From the NCBI GenBank assembly GCA_900765975.1, contig CAAFTS010000071.1, positions 1 to 64,000 of the forward strand: a stretch of 64,000 bases of DNA, read 5' to 3'. The notes below the pieces were generated by a model. It saw only the letters and a list, made by a program, of their open reading frames with translations, was not told where the DNA came from and did no database searches. Shown here piece by piece: positions 9,201-17,464 of this stretch; the first letter of the stretch is position 1; each line of letters opens with the position of its first letter. Both the position numbers and the translations under genes were made by a program. The stretch comes from Lachnospiraceae bacterium (GTDB taxonomy: Bacteria > Bacillota > Clostridia > Lachnospirales > Lachnospiraceae).

Positions 9201-9517
9201 ACATAGCCTTCCTTAGGAAAATTCCAAGCAAACTGAATTTCTATCCTATTTTTACTTCTAATAGCGTTGTCAATGGCAGAATCCACATATCCATAATAAC
9301 CTTTATGAATTCTTTTATATAAAAAATCATAAAGCTCTTCTGCAGATAAGGTACTAATATCTAGTAATCCACAGAGTCTTTCATCAATCCACACATACCT
9401 TTTCCCACTTCTTTTCTCCAATACCATTTTCCAGAGGCCAATATTGCCCTTCGTTATGGCCTTTTTTATCCATTTAGAATTTATAACACAATTGTTTTCG
9501 TTTTCCAGTCCTATCAT
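6254..9517 (-). CDS. PAS/GAF-like sensor with degenerate GGDEF and an EAL domain (probable c-di-GMP phosphodiesterase)
   Basis: About 1,087 residues, cytoplasmic, with no clear membrane segment. The N-terminal half contains PAS-type modules, including a cysteine-rich one with CYELLHHRNLPCSGC, followed by a GAF-like stretch. The GGDEF domain has SGDVF in place of GGDEF, so cyclase activity is unlikely. The EAL domain keeps EALVR, NFSR, EITES, DDFG, KIDK and EGVET, the positions needed for metal binding and c-di-GMP hydrolysis. I prefer ATG 9517, which has GAAGG upstream; a TTG at 9544 is an in-frame alternative. It is the last gene of a minus-strand group, directly after a chemoreceptor gene, which suggests that it lowers c-di-GMP to favour motility (inference). 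Confidence 0.85.
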   Translation of the reverse strand: MIGLENENNCVINSKWIKKAITKGNIGLWKMVLEKRSGKRYVWIDERLCGLLDISTLSAEELYDFLYKRIHKGYYGYVDSAIDNAIRSKNRIEIQFAWNFPKEGYVPILCEGEFDYEDSEVAVLYGSYRRLKGLQEFPYELLGLEHDIFEYSYITGTAVLVSGFSWLPGKERIVTNFVEKCIDSGCIIPDSQDVFKDTFKVAEVGNTNRNADIKLRKENDKEQWYRLILSSPAGSGREKRSVGVLKNIDNMKLLETSYVKDMLLFDVFLKEYAAYGEVDLTDNKVLWIGGVWSVYFSQKDTMTFSDIAEQGIKNVTYSEDIPKYLRAMNRDYLMRAFEQGEQEVGIEFRRMVEQNDVSWMALRGRLYVNIYNGHVCAFLYLQDISGIYRPWKVDNGLTAVLQEFCFDRGEIAYVVDPRNYIVMAVNGAVTRRLGILGDDCVGRKCYELLHHRNLPCSGCTVLKWSRDKFFQWRQYNEWLKQEFLIKNILISHGGQEYMVAFVKNLQNHIDESMKEADDGKNVIESVYEMIQQPNLSSFIHTALQEAVSFYQSDAAAVFSIDINNWEMERFYIWRSNNSLVADETDFSLAVLQYSKNRGWEEMLSIFSLEEAASGSVALYRIMMEEGMKVLDVLTVLGNGDKAEFLVIINRKKSDNDKKIIRKLFFVIQEERKKRELADRFHYLIGHDEKTGVKNYDSYFDFRTKFDGDFVKSIGVVVVSMNEMRRINELLGLKYGDKLLRDMALVLKECFPEESIYRVSGDVFYVILLNQNEEEFMSGLSLLHERLDQHLELSASIGQVFDDKSKSIKKCVVDAEYLVENQKKSYYQKIGAERSGVVSRMGMLGKMLNNIEKNAYEIFLQAKVSLRTHELIGAEALVRYNDDLEGMLTPDKFIPALEENNLIASLDLYVFEKVCQFIKSWPEKVTIAVNFSRQTLQELYLEDDLKNILERYGVQPDRIEVEITESSGCLENGTVQYMVRQLKALGLRISLDDFGASYNNLSMLVDIPFDQVKIDKGLVAKLEENENNRILVQSLLDMCHKMGFEIVAEGVETIGQERILTEYGCDIGQGYYYSKPIPLDVFIKKYLG

Positions 9518-9552
9518 CCTAGCGCCTTCACTCTCCTCTGACAAATACCGAA

Positions 9553-10929
9553 TTAGTATTTATCTCTTCCATCAGAAACTACTGAAGGCGCAATTTCCCT
9601 ACCTGAAAAGTCCGCCTTATAAGTACTTCCGCTCTTTGCTATCTGCTTTGATACCCATCCATTGCTTTCCTCTTCCCGACGATATTCCTTGGAAATGACT
9701 GGATTCTCTGCCAGTTTAAATCTATCAACTACGTTCTTTAAGACCTGAGCCTGATCAAATAATTCCTGGCTGGCTGCAGCGCTTTCCTGCGAAGCGGCAG
9801 AAGTCGTATGTACCACGTTAGATATCAAATCAATACCTGTAGTAATCTGAGCAGCCGATTTAGATTGCTCTTCCGTAGCCTTAGAGATACAATCAATAGT
9901 CTCCACCACATCGTCTGCACCCTTTGTCACTTCCTGCATCCTTTCTGCCGTTTCACTGGCAAGTTGTTTTCCATATTCAACAGCCCGCACTGAATTATCA
10001 ATCAGCGCCGCCGTATTCTGGGAAGCCTCCTTGCTTTTTGCTGCCAGATTGCGTACCTCATCAGCCACAACGGCAAAGCCCTTTCCCGCCGCTCCGGCTC
10101 TGGCCGCCTCTATAGCGGCATTTAATGCCAGTATATTCGTCTGGAAAGCAATATCTTCGATATCTTTCATAATTTTACTGATTCTCTTTGAGCTTTCGTT
10201 AATATCCAGCATAGCATTCAGCATATCCTGCATCTTCTTATTGCTTTCCCGTATTTGTCCTCCTACAAACTTCACCCGTTCACTCGCCTGAGAAGAATTA
10301 TCAGCATTCTCTTTAATCCGGCCTGAAATACTTCCGATAGTAGTTGCCAGTTCTTCAATGGAACTAGCCTGGGATACTGCTCCTCGAGACAAATCCTGGG
10401 AACTGGCCGATAACTGCTCTGCGCCCATTGAAACCCGGCTAGAGGCCATCTTAATTTGAGAAAGTATAGACCGGAACGAAGCCACTATGGCCATAATACT
10501 GTCTCTAAGTTCCGTAAAATCACCAACAAATTCTACATTTGGCTTTACCGTCAAATCCCCTTCTCCAAGTGCTTTCATGCCACGTTTTATATCTGTTATG
10601 TAGGTATTCAATACCCGCGATGTATCACTCAGGGCTACATACAAACTCTTAAGCTCCACCAAATCCGATTTATTGTCAACCGCGGTATGCAGGTCCCCCT
10701 GAGCCAAATCCTCCAATCGTTGCGTATAGTAATCCAACGGCCCGCAAATCCAATTCGATATATTTGCAACCGCATACAACGTCAAGGCTAGAAAAGAGAC
10801 ACTAATCAATGTTTGAAATAAAATTGTCACACCTCCATGTGTTAGTACCGACACAATCCCGGTTAATATCCCAAAAAGCAGATTCAAACCACCAAATATT
10901 ACTATCATCTTATTCTTAATACTATTCAT
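9553..10929 (-). CDS. Methyl-accepting chemotaxis protein without a periplasmic sensor domain
   Basis: About 458 residues. Two hydrophobic segments lie back to back near residues 8-55 with only a short turn between them, so there is essentially no extracellular ligand domain. A HAMP region follows and then a long coiled-coil signalling domain whose hairpin tip is visible ([20 protein letters not shown], then [15 protein letters not shown]). Such receptors sense internal or membrane signals and drive CheA. ATG 10929 follows AGAGGA by seven bases; an earlier ATG at 10953 is also possible. It lies between a cell-wall-binding protein and the GGDEF-EAL protein, all on one strand with short gaps. 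Confidence 0.92.
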   Translation of the reverse strand: MNSIKNKMIVIFGGLNLLFGILTGIVSVLTHGGVTILFQTLISVSFLALTLYAVANISNWICGPLDYYTQRLEDLAQGDLHTAVDNKSDLVELKSLYVALSDTSRVLNTYITDIKRGMKALGEGDLTVKPNVEFVGDFTELRDSIMAIVASFRSILSQIKMASSRVSMGAEQLSASSQDLSRGAVSQASSIEELATTIGSISGRIKENADNSSQASERVKFVGGQIRESNKKMQDMLNAMLDINESSKRISKIMKDIEDIAFQTNILALNAAIEAARAGAAGKGFAVVADEVRNLAAKSKEASQNTAALIDNSVRAVEYGKQLASETAERMQEVTKGADDVVETIDCISKATEEQSKSAAQITTGIDLISNVVHTTSAASQESAAASQELFDQAQVLKNVVDRFKLAENPVISKEYRREEESNGWVSKQIAKSGSTYKADFSGREIAPSVVSDGRDKY

Positions 10930-10989
10930 TTTTTTATCCTCTTTCATCATCATTCTGGACCACTACCTCGTGTCAAAATGGAATTAAAA

Positions 10990-12189
10990 TCAAGGTATCC
11001 ATACCCCTGAAGAATCCACATAGTAACCATCTATCCAAGCATCATGCAGCATTTGTCTTGTAGAGGTATCAAAGTAATGCCATTTCCCATCTAACAACCA
11101 CCAACCAGAAAGTGCAGCATACCGGTCATTCATATAGTAAATTTTCCCATCAATGTTGTTCCAGCCTGTTACCGCTGCCCCATCATTGCCAAAATAATAC
11201 CAGTTACGGTTATCCCAAACCCATCCTGTCCTCATGGCTCCATCCTCGCTCAGGACATACTGATGGCCTTGCCATTTTTGCCATCCAGTAAGCATATATC
11301 CCGCCGGGTCAAACAGATACCATTTGCCATCAATCTCCTTCCATGTGTTGCTTGGATATGTGCCATCCTCCTCCTGGAACCACCATCCACCATCACTCTT
11401 CTGCCAGCCATGAACCGGCCTTTTTCCTCCATTTGAAGCTGCATACCATCCATACTTCCTGTCTGGAGTTTCCCTTGCTTTAAGACGCAGACCATCGGAT
11501 TTGGTCCAGGCTGTAGGCCTAATATAAGATGCCTCCTCCGAATCCTTAGGTATACCTCTAACATGGAACACATATGTACCCTCCTGTACCATGTAAGGAT
11601 AGAAATCATAAGAAGTCCCTATCACCTTCTCCAACTCACAAATCTTATTCCCATCCCGGTACAGTACAAGCTCATAAGCACTGATTCCCTTTATGGCCTC
11701 CCATCTAGCATTGCCATTAGAATAATCATCATCCCACCATGCATCATCAGGTTTATCATATTTGCCTGCCACAGTGGGTAAGGTAACCGTGATAATCAGT
11801 GTCTCCTTATTATCTGCAATCCTGGCGGAATTATACTCAGCCCCATAAACCGTCACCTTTCCCTTGCCATTGGTTTTATTAAAATAATAGCCAGCCCTGG
11901 CATGCAGGGAAATTTTCACCTTCGGCTTATCCCCAATCTGCCACCCCTCCTCATTCTTCATGCCACTCCACTCATAATTTCCTACAGAGTAGGAATCGCT
12001 GTCCTTAGTAATCATAATATATCCCGACATATCCCCTTCCCTAACCGCAGACTCCACGTTGATGGTTACTGTTTCAACAGGAATCCTGGTCTCCTGTCTT
12101 CGGGCTGCTGCTTTGGCAGTCATAGGAAAACAGGCGATAAATACCAGCAACCCTGCCATAAAGACAATCCATCTTTTGTTTTTATACAT
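10990..12189 (-). CDS. Secreted protein with C-terminal choline-binding-type cell wall repeats
   Basis: A 399-residue protein. Residues 1-28 form a signal peptide (KNKRW, a hydrophobic core, then TAKAAA). The middle (about 40-235) has no family I recognise and includes a fibronectin-like stretch. From about residue 250 to the end there are tandem aromatic repeats of about 20 residues (GWYAAS, GWQKSDGGWWFQEEDG, GWNNIDGKIYYMNDRY, GWWLLDGKWHYFD), the pattern of CW_binding_1 modules that hold proteins to wall choline or other polymers. AGAGGTGG precedes the ATG. It lies inside a flagellar and chemotaxis group, so a surface role linked to motility or adhesion is possible but unproven. Confidence 0.85.
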   Translation of the reverse strand: MYKNKRWIVFMAGLLVFIACFPMTAKAAARRQETRIPVETVTINVESAVREGDMSGYIMITKDSDSYSVGNYEWSGMKNEEGWQIGDKPKVKISLHARAGYYFNKTNGKGKVTVYGAEYNSARIADNKETLIITVTLPTVAGKYDKPDDAWWDDDYSNGNARWEAIKGISAYELVLYRDGNKICELEKVIGTSYDFYPYMVQEGTYVFHVRGIPKDSEEASYIRPTAWTKSDGLRLKARETPDRKYGWYAASNGGKRPVHGWQKSDGGWWFQEEDGTYPSNTWKEIDGKWYLFDPAGYMLTGWQKWQGHQYVLSEDGAMRTGWVWDNRNWYYFGNDGAAVTGWNNIDGKIYYMNDRYAALSGWWLLDGKWHYFDTSTRQMLHDAWIDGYYVDSSGVWIP

Positions 12190-12222
12190 ATATCCACCTC
12201 TTTATCTTCTATCGATAATCAT

Positions 12223-12492
12223 CTAAAATGTATAATTCAGGAAATACACATAAATATCAACTACCAGTTGATATAATCCCGGAGGAATCTCACTGCCAAC
12301 CTCCATCTGGCTCAACACATTGGCTAATGAATTATCCTCATAGACGGGTACTCCATTCTCAACCGCCAATTCCACAATCCTTTCTGCCAGGAAACCAGAA
12401 CCCGAGGCCACAACAGCTGGCGCCAGTCCACGTTCTTCGTCATAACTAAGTGCCACTGCTTTCTGATTAAAAATCCTGCTAAATTCTGACAT
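12223..12492 (-). CDS. FlhB C-terminal domain paralogue (FlhX/YlqH type)
   Basis: A soluble protein of 89 residues matching only the cytoplasmic C-terminal domain of FlhB: KAVALSYDEERGLAPAVVASGSG, then VENGVPVYEDNSLANVLSQMEVGSEIPPGLYQLV. In the family this domain follows the NPTH autocleavage site; here the corresponding stretch starts right after the cleavage region and has no membrane part. FlhX proteins can stand in for cleaved FlhB-C in export substrate switching. AAAGGAGA precedes ATG 12492, and the start overlaps the upstream gene by 14 bases, so they are translationally coupled. Full-length FlhB is at 36586-37644. Confidence 0.85.
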   Translation of the reverse strand: MSEFSRIFNQKAVALSYDEERGLAPAVVASGSGFLAERIVELAVENGVPVYEDNSLANVLSQMEVGSEIPPGLYQLVVDIYVYFLNYTF

Positions 12493-13921
12493 CGACAATC
12501 TCCTTTTCCCTTGTAAGTCTACCAAAAACATCAATCGGTCTCAGCGGTTCCTTCATTGCCTTAAGTGTAACTGCACGCGGAGACATGCTGTTCTTTGTTA
12601 TCATTGTATTCAAAGCGTTTTCCATCTCCCGCTCCTCGCCCGACAATTTTCTAGGATAGTAAAGCTGGATTCCCACTTCACCACTCTCCCTGTAATCCAG
12701 TACTATATCAAACAGCCCTAGCCTCTTCACTTCCATTTTAATTAGCATTCGGATTGTCCTTTCATTTTCTCTATCCTTCTCTTTCCTGCCATCATTTTGC
12801 TCCACCCATATTTCCGAAAACAAGGACTGACTCCCCATGTTGACCGGAAGCATGAAATGCAATAGGGGCATATATACACTCTCATTCCCCAATATGGTCT
12901 TTAACATCTGTAAAAAGACATCCTTAGAGGCGGCAGCTCCTAGACCAGCCTTTAACATGGCGCACAGTTTATCATTGAATTTTTCTTCTGGTCTGTCCAT
13001 CCTTTTTTTCAGAAGTCCCGAGACCAGCATGGCTGCCCCCTGTTCTCCCACTGGTATGTCTGCCATTCCCAAAGAGAAGACCAGACCAGTAAAATCCTCC
13101 AGGACCTTATCCGGATTGCCGTTGACATAGGCAGCAGTCTGATGGGTAACCAGAGACATCAGACTGCGAACCGCCCCCATGTCATGGGTTCGGTGGATAT
13201 AGTTTGAAAAAAATGGAATCAATTCCCGCAAAAGCACCTTCCTGTTATTCTGATAATTCTCCTTCATATAAACAAGGGGATCCTCCCCCATCAGCTGGTC
13301 TGTCTGCGGCAGAATCAGTCTGGATAATATCCCCTGCAAGATCTGCGCGTCCGCCGGGAACAGATGCTCAGACATGGCATTTCCTTCCCCAATAATCATC
13401 TGAAGCTTATGGCCGCCAGCAACCATATCACCATATCTTCCCGCTGCCTGCAGTATCTGACTTTTAAACATCATCTGAGATGTAGAATCGAAAGCATTCT
13501 TCAAAAGCCGGAAGAAATCCTCCGAATATTCAGAGCCTCCCCGGGCTTGGGCCTTCATAAATTCCAATATTCCATTCTCATCCAAGTCCGCGATGCCTGT
13601 CAGCTCAGTATACAGTTCCATCAGTGCAGGATTCCCTCCGAAGGCCGCATATGCCTGTGCCTTGTCAAAGAAGATGCCGGAAAACTCCTCCACAAAACTA
13701 GAAGATTCCTTCATCTGGCAAATAAAGCTATCATAATTAGACTGTGATAATAAATTGGAAGCTTTATCCTCCCTCTCGCTGCGATTGTCGGGCCTGATAA
13801 TTTTAGACGGGTCTACCACATTCTCAACCCCTCTGTCACCAGGCCTGATTGGATTATCCCGCAGTGTATTACTTTCAAAGCCGGGATTCACCGGCTGCGT
13901 TGCTCTTAATATATCTGCCAT
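12479..13921 (-). CDS. FliK-like/YlqG-like flagellar protein
   Basis: A 480-residue protein with no membrane segment or signal peptide. The N-terminal 60 residues are polar and low in structure, the middle is alpha-helical, and the C-terminal 100 residues (IKMEVKRLGLFDIVLDYRESG and following) resemble the hook-length-control C-terminal fold. The pairing with an FlhB-C paralogue immediately downstream repeats the ylqG-ylqH arrangement of Bacillus. A role in export switching is therefore inferred from context. It is the first gene of the minus-strand group and is divergent from cheA; the shared gap (13922-14026) must hold both promoters. Confidence 0.55.
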   Translation of the reverse strand: MADILRATQPVNPGFESNTLRDNPIRPGDRGVENVVDPSKIIRPDNRSEREDKASNLLSQSNYDSFICQMKESSSFVEEFSGIFFDKAQAYAAFGGNPALMELYTELTGIADLDENGILEFMKAQARGGSEYSEDFFRLLKNAFDSTSQMMFKSQILQAAGRYGDMVAGGHKLQMIIGEGNAMSEHLFPADAQILQGILSRLILPQTDQLMGEDPLVYMKENYQNNRKVLLRELIPFFSNYIHRTHDMGAVRSLMSLVTHQTAAYVNGNPDKVLEDFTGLVFSLGMADIPVGEQGAAMLVSGLLKKRMDRPEEKFNDKLCAMLKAGLGAAASKDVFLQMLKTILGNESVYMPLLHFMLPVNMGSQSLFSEIWVEQNDGRKEKDRENERTIRMLIKMEVKRLGLFDIVLDYRESGEVGIQLYYPRKLSGEEREMENALNTMITKNSMSPRAVTLKAMKEPLRPIDVFGRLTREKEIVDVRI

Positions 13922-14026
13922 ATTTCACCAGTCTTTCTAAATGTTTTTGTACCCTTTGGCCTTATTTTTTTTTCCAATTTACCGATTAAACTAATATACA
14001 CTAATAAGAGAAGGCGGTGCATTATT

Positions 14027-16108
14027 ATGGATAATGGCATGGAAAATATGCTGGACACATATCTTTTTGAAACAAACTCTCTTCTGGCGCAATTGGATGA
14101 ACTTTTAATCAACGCTGAGAAATCAAAAGATTTCACAGCGGATAATGTAAATGAAATTTTCAGAATTATGCATACAATCAAAGGTTCCTCCGCCATGATG
14201 GAATTCACTTCCCTTATGACAATTGCCCATAATATTGAAGACTTATTCTACTTTATCCGCGAAAATGGAATCGAACAACTGGCCCCAGTCTTTAAACAGG
14301 ATTTGTTTGACCTTATGTTCCGTTCCACGGACTGGTTAAGGGCGGAAGTCGAGAAGGTTGAAAACAATCAACCCCTTACTGCTAATATCGGCAATTTCAC
14401 ATGCCAAATTAAGGCATTTCTCGACAAAATAAGTAAAAACTTTACTGATACGGATAGGGAGACCAAGCCCCTTCAGCAGTCGCCCTCGAAACCGCTGACA
14501 GAATCATTGGATTTCCACAATCTGGCAGAGCCGTACATAATAAGAGTATTTTTTGAAGAAGGAATCGGCATGGAAAGCTTAAGGGCATACATGCTCATGG
14601 ATAGCTTAAAGGGCGGACCGTTTTCCTTTTCCTGCTATCCTCCGGACGTAGAGACAAATTCCGATACAAGTGAATTCATCATAGAACAGGGATTTTATCT
14701 GGGTTTTCAATCCCAGGAAGATCAGGATGCCGCTGTACACATCCTGGCCAATCTGCCGAACATATCATCTTACGAAACGCTAGTGAATCTCCCTGAAACA
14801 GCGGATGAAAAGGCCCCTGAGCAAGACGTCATCAGCATTGTACCGGAAAAGACATTATCCTTGCCCGCTGCCGCCCCAAATATGAATGACTCTGGGGCCA
14901 AATCAACCCATAGTGCTTCCAAACAGAGTTTAATCAGCGTCAACTTATCGAAACTGGACAGCCTTATGGCTGTGGTTGGAGAAATCGTCATCACAGAGTC
15001 CATGGTTACCTCTTCTCCTGATTTGAAAGGGCTTAAGTTGGATTCCTTCTTAAAATCCAGCCGTCAGTTGCGGAAGCTTACGGATGAACTTCAGGATATT
15101 GCCATGTCCCTGCGAATGGTCTCCATATCCGGTATCTTCCAAAAGATGAACCGTATCGTAAGGGACATGAATAGAGAATTAAACAAAGATGTGGCATTAA
15201 TCATGGTCGGGGAAAATACTGAGGTAGATAAAACCATCGTAGATTCAATCAGCGATCCAATTATGCATATTGTCCGCAATGCCATGGACCATGGGATTGA
15301 GACTGACCAGGAGACCCGTCTGGCAGCGGGGAAGCCTGCCCAAGGTACCATAACCCTTTCCGCAGAACATACGGGCAGCGAAGTGCTTATCTCAATCAGA
15401 GATGACGGCAGGGGGATGAGTTCGAAAGCCATACTGGATAAAGCTGCGAAAAATGGGCTTCTCACGAAACCGGAAGGTGATTACAGCCGACAGGAGATCT
15501 TAAATCTTCTAATGCTTCCCGGCTTTTCCACCAATGAAACCGTAACAGAGTATTCCGGTAGGGGAGTTGGTATGGATGTGGTCAAAAAAAATGTAAAGGC
15601 CGTGGGCGGAACCGTCCTGCTATCCAGCGAAGAAGGGGAGGGTTCCTGCGTGACCTTAAAGATTCCTCTGACCTTAGCTATCATGGACGGCATGGAGGTT
15701 TCCGTAGGGGATTCTATTTTCACCATCCCCACCTCCAATATCCACCAGGCTTTTAAAGTCACCCGTGAAAAAATAATCCATGATGCAGATGGTAAGGAAA
15801 TGATTGAATGTATGGGCAACTATTACCCAATAGTGCGTCTCCACCAACTTTATGATATAGAAACAAAAAGTGATGATATTGAGAGTGGAATCCTTGTTTG
15901 GGTGGAATCTAGCGATAAGTCCTATTGTCTCTTTCTAGACGAACTTCTAGGCGAACAGCAGGTTGTGGTAAAACCCCTCCCTGCCTATCTGGATAATTTC
16001 GATATCAAGCACTCCGGCATCACCGGCTGCACCATCATGGGGGATGGAAATATCAGTCTTATACTGGATATATCCGCCCTGTTTGATGTAGCCCTCAGAC
16101 AATATTAA
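14027..16108 (+). CDS. cheA: Chemotaxis histidine kinase CheA
   Basis: A 693-residue protein. The Hpt domain at the N-terminus has the phosphorylated His in IMHTIKGSSAMMEF (His49). Residues about 165-255 look like a P2 response-regulator docking domain, followed by a linker. The dimerisation segment starts near NLSKLDSLMAVVGEIVI. The ATPase domain shows the N box (MHIVRNAMDHGIE), G1 (IRDDGRGM) and G2 (YSGRGVGMDVV). A CheW-like domain makes up the last 135 residues. CheA phosphorylates CheY and CheB-type regulators under receptor control. It heads the plus-strand group cheA-cheW-cheR-cheB, each gene starting 10-15 bases after the last. All key residues are present. Confidence 0.96.
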   Translation: MDNGMENMLDTYLFETNSLLAQLDELLINAEKSKDFTADNVNEIFRIMHTIKGSSAMMEFTSLMTIAHNIEDLFYFIRENGIEQLAPVFKQDLFDLMFRSTDWLRAEVEKVENNQPLTANIGNFTCQIKAFLDKISKNFTDTDRETKPLQQSPSKPLTESLDFHNLAEPYIIRVFFEEGIGMESLRAYMLMDSLKGGPFSFSCYPPDVETNSDTSEFIIEQGFYLGFQSQEDQDAAVHILANLPNISSYETLVNLPETADEKAPEQDVISIVPEKTLSLPAAAPNMNDSGAKSTHSASKQSLISVNLSKLDSLMAVVGEIVITESMVTSSPDLKGLKLDSFLKSSRQLRKLTDELQDIAMSLRMVSISGIFQKMNRIVRDMNRELNKDVALIMVGENTEVDKTIVDSISDPIMHIVRNAMDHGIETDQETRLAAGKPAQGTITLSAEHTGSEVLISIRDDGRGMSSKAILDKAAKNGLLTKPEGDYSRQEILNLLMLPGFSTNETVTEYSGRGVGMDVVKKNVKAVGGTVLLSSEEGEGSCVTLKIPLTLAIMDGMEVSVGDSIFTIPTSNIHQAFKVTREKIIHDADGKEMIECMGNYYPIVRLHQLYDIETKSDDIESGILVWVESSDKSYCLFLDELLGEQQVVVKPLPAYLDNFDIKHSGITGCTIMGDGNISLILDISALFDVALRQY

Positions 16109-16119
16109 GGAGGAATACC

Positions 16120-16626
16120 ATGTCAACCACCTGGTCAGATAACACAAATTATGATGGGGAATCCTATTTTGAGGAATCCTCGGAAACAGAAAACACAGAA
16201 AGCCTTAGCCGCTATGTGGCATTCATCTCCAATGGCCTGACTTATGTCATAAATGCTTCCTGTGTAACAGAGATTATAACCAACCATTCAATCAGAAAAC
16301 TTCCTATGGTACCTAGCTATATACCTGGTATCATTAATCTGCGGGGGCAAATCATTCCCATCGTAGATGTCCGCCGAAGGATGGGAAATTATTATCCTTC
16401 GGATGAAAGTTCAAAAAGACAGAACTGTATTATCGTCATCAATATACATGCGATGGAAATTGGGATCATCGTGGATACGGTCACTAAGACTCTGGATATC
16501 TCTGAAGCCGCAATTGCCCCCATGCCGCCCAATAACAGGCAGGAATTAGTAAACGGTATCCAGACAACACCTGATGGAGAGACTGTCCTCTTCTTTGACC
16601 ATGAGATGCTGGTCAATACCTTATAG
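16120..16626 (+). CDS. cheW: Chemotaxis coupling protein CheW
   Basis: A 168-residue CheW-fold protein linking receptors to CheA. After an acidic, poorly conserved leader of about 30 residues it shows the conserved CheW blocks: VTEIITNHSIRKLP, the signature GIINLRGQIIPIVDVRRR near residues 70-87, and MEIGIIVDTVTKTLDI. AAGGAGGAATACC precedes the ATG. It lies 11 bases after cheA. CheV in the distant minus-strand operon offers a second coupling protein. Confidence 0.95.
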   Translation: MSTTWSDNTNYDGESYFEESSETENTESLSRYVAFISNGLTYVINASCVTEIITNHSIRKLPMVPSYIPGIINLRGQIIPIVDVRRRMGNYYPSDESSKRQNCIIVINIHAMEIGIIVDTVTKTLDISEAAIAPMPPNNRQELVNGIQTTPDGETVLFFDHEMLVNTL

Positions 16627-16641
16627 GAAGTCGGTGCGTAT

Positions 16642-17454
16642 ATGTTTGAAATTTCACAAAAGGACTTTGCCATCCTGTCCCAATTCGTACAGAAAAATTA
16701 TGGTATCAATCTGTCCCATAAAAAAAGCCTGATTGAAAACCGCTTAACCTCTACATTGGTCCATGATGGCTACCAAAATTTCTCTGATTATGTCCATCAT
16801 ATAACCGAAGAACGCCCAGCCCAGGATATTGACATCATGCTAAACAAACTGACTACAAATTATACCTATTTTATGCGGGAATCAGAACATTTTGAATATT
16901 TCAAAGCCACCATCCTTCCTTGGATTGTCGAAACAAGGAGAGATAAAACCATGTGTATATGGAGCGCCGGATGCTCAAGCGGGGAAGAGCCCTATACACT
17001 CTCCATGATTATCCAGGATTTCCTGGGTAATCAGGCATCCCTTTGGGACACCCGGCTTCTGGCTACCGATATCTCCCAGGAGGTTCTTTCGAAGGCAAAG
17101 GCGGCCCAATACCCGTCAGAAGCGTTAAAGGGGGTCAGCGAAGATTGGAAAAAAAAATACTTTGTAAAGCAGTCCGGACACGACAGCTATACCGTAGCCC
17201 CTCGGGTTCGTTCCGATGTAATATTCCGTACGTTCAACTTAATGTCACCCATCCGTTTCCGCAGTAACTTTGATGTTATATTCTGCAGGAATGTAATGAT
17301 ATACTTTGACGGCCCAACCAGAGATTCCCTGGTCAACCGTTTTTATAATGCCACTAATCCAGGAGGATACCTGCTGATAGGTCATTCTGAATCAATCAAC
17401 AAATCTGCCTCCTCCTATCACTATATTAAACCCGCAACCTATCGGAAGCTTTAA
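16642..17454 (+). CDS. cheR: Chemotaxis protein methyltransferase CheR
   Basis: A 270-residue protein that methylates receptor glutamates using S-adenosylmethionine. The small all-alpha N-domain (residues 1-75) leads into LTTNYTYFMRESEHFEYF. The SAM site is IWSAGCSSGEEPYTLSM, followed by LLATDISQEVL, FDVIFCRNVMIYFD and GHSES. The protein has the normal family length and an intact catalytic core. It lies 15 bases after cheW and 10 bases before cheB, so the adaptation enzymes are produced together. A CheD gene in the minus-strand operon completes a Bacillus-like adaptation set. Confidence 0.95.
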   Translation: MFEISQKDFAILSQFVQKNYGINLSHKKSLIENRLTSTLVHDGYQNFSDYVHHITEERPAQDIDIMLNKLTTNYTYFMRESEHFEYFKATILPWIVETRRDKTMCIWSAGCSSGEEPYTLSMIIQDFLGNQASLWDTRLLATDISQEVLSKAKAAQYPSEALKGVSEDWKKKYFVKQSGHDSYTVAPRVRSDVIFRTFNLMSPIRFRSNFDVIFCRNVMIYFDGPTRDSLVNRFYNATNPGGYLLIGHSESINKSASSYHYIKPATYRKL

Positions 17455-17464
17455 GGAGGAGCAC

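Noticed and set aside
13938-13989. SigD promoter for cheA (TAAA with CCGATTAA)
   Set aside because: The -10-like box at 13982 is fair, but the TAAA lies more than 40 bases upstream, far outside the allowed spacing.
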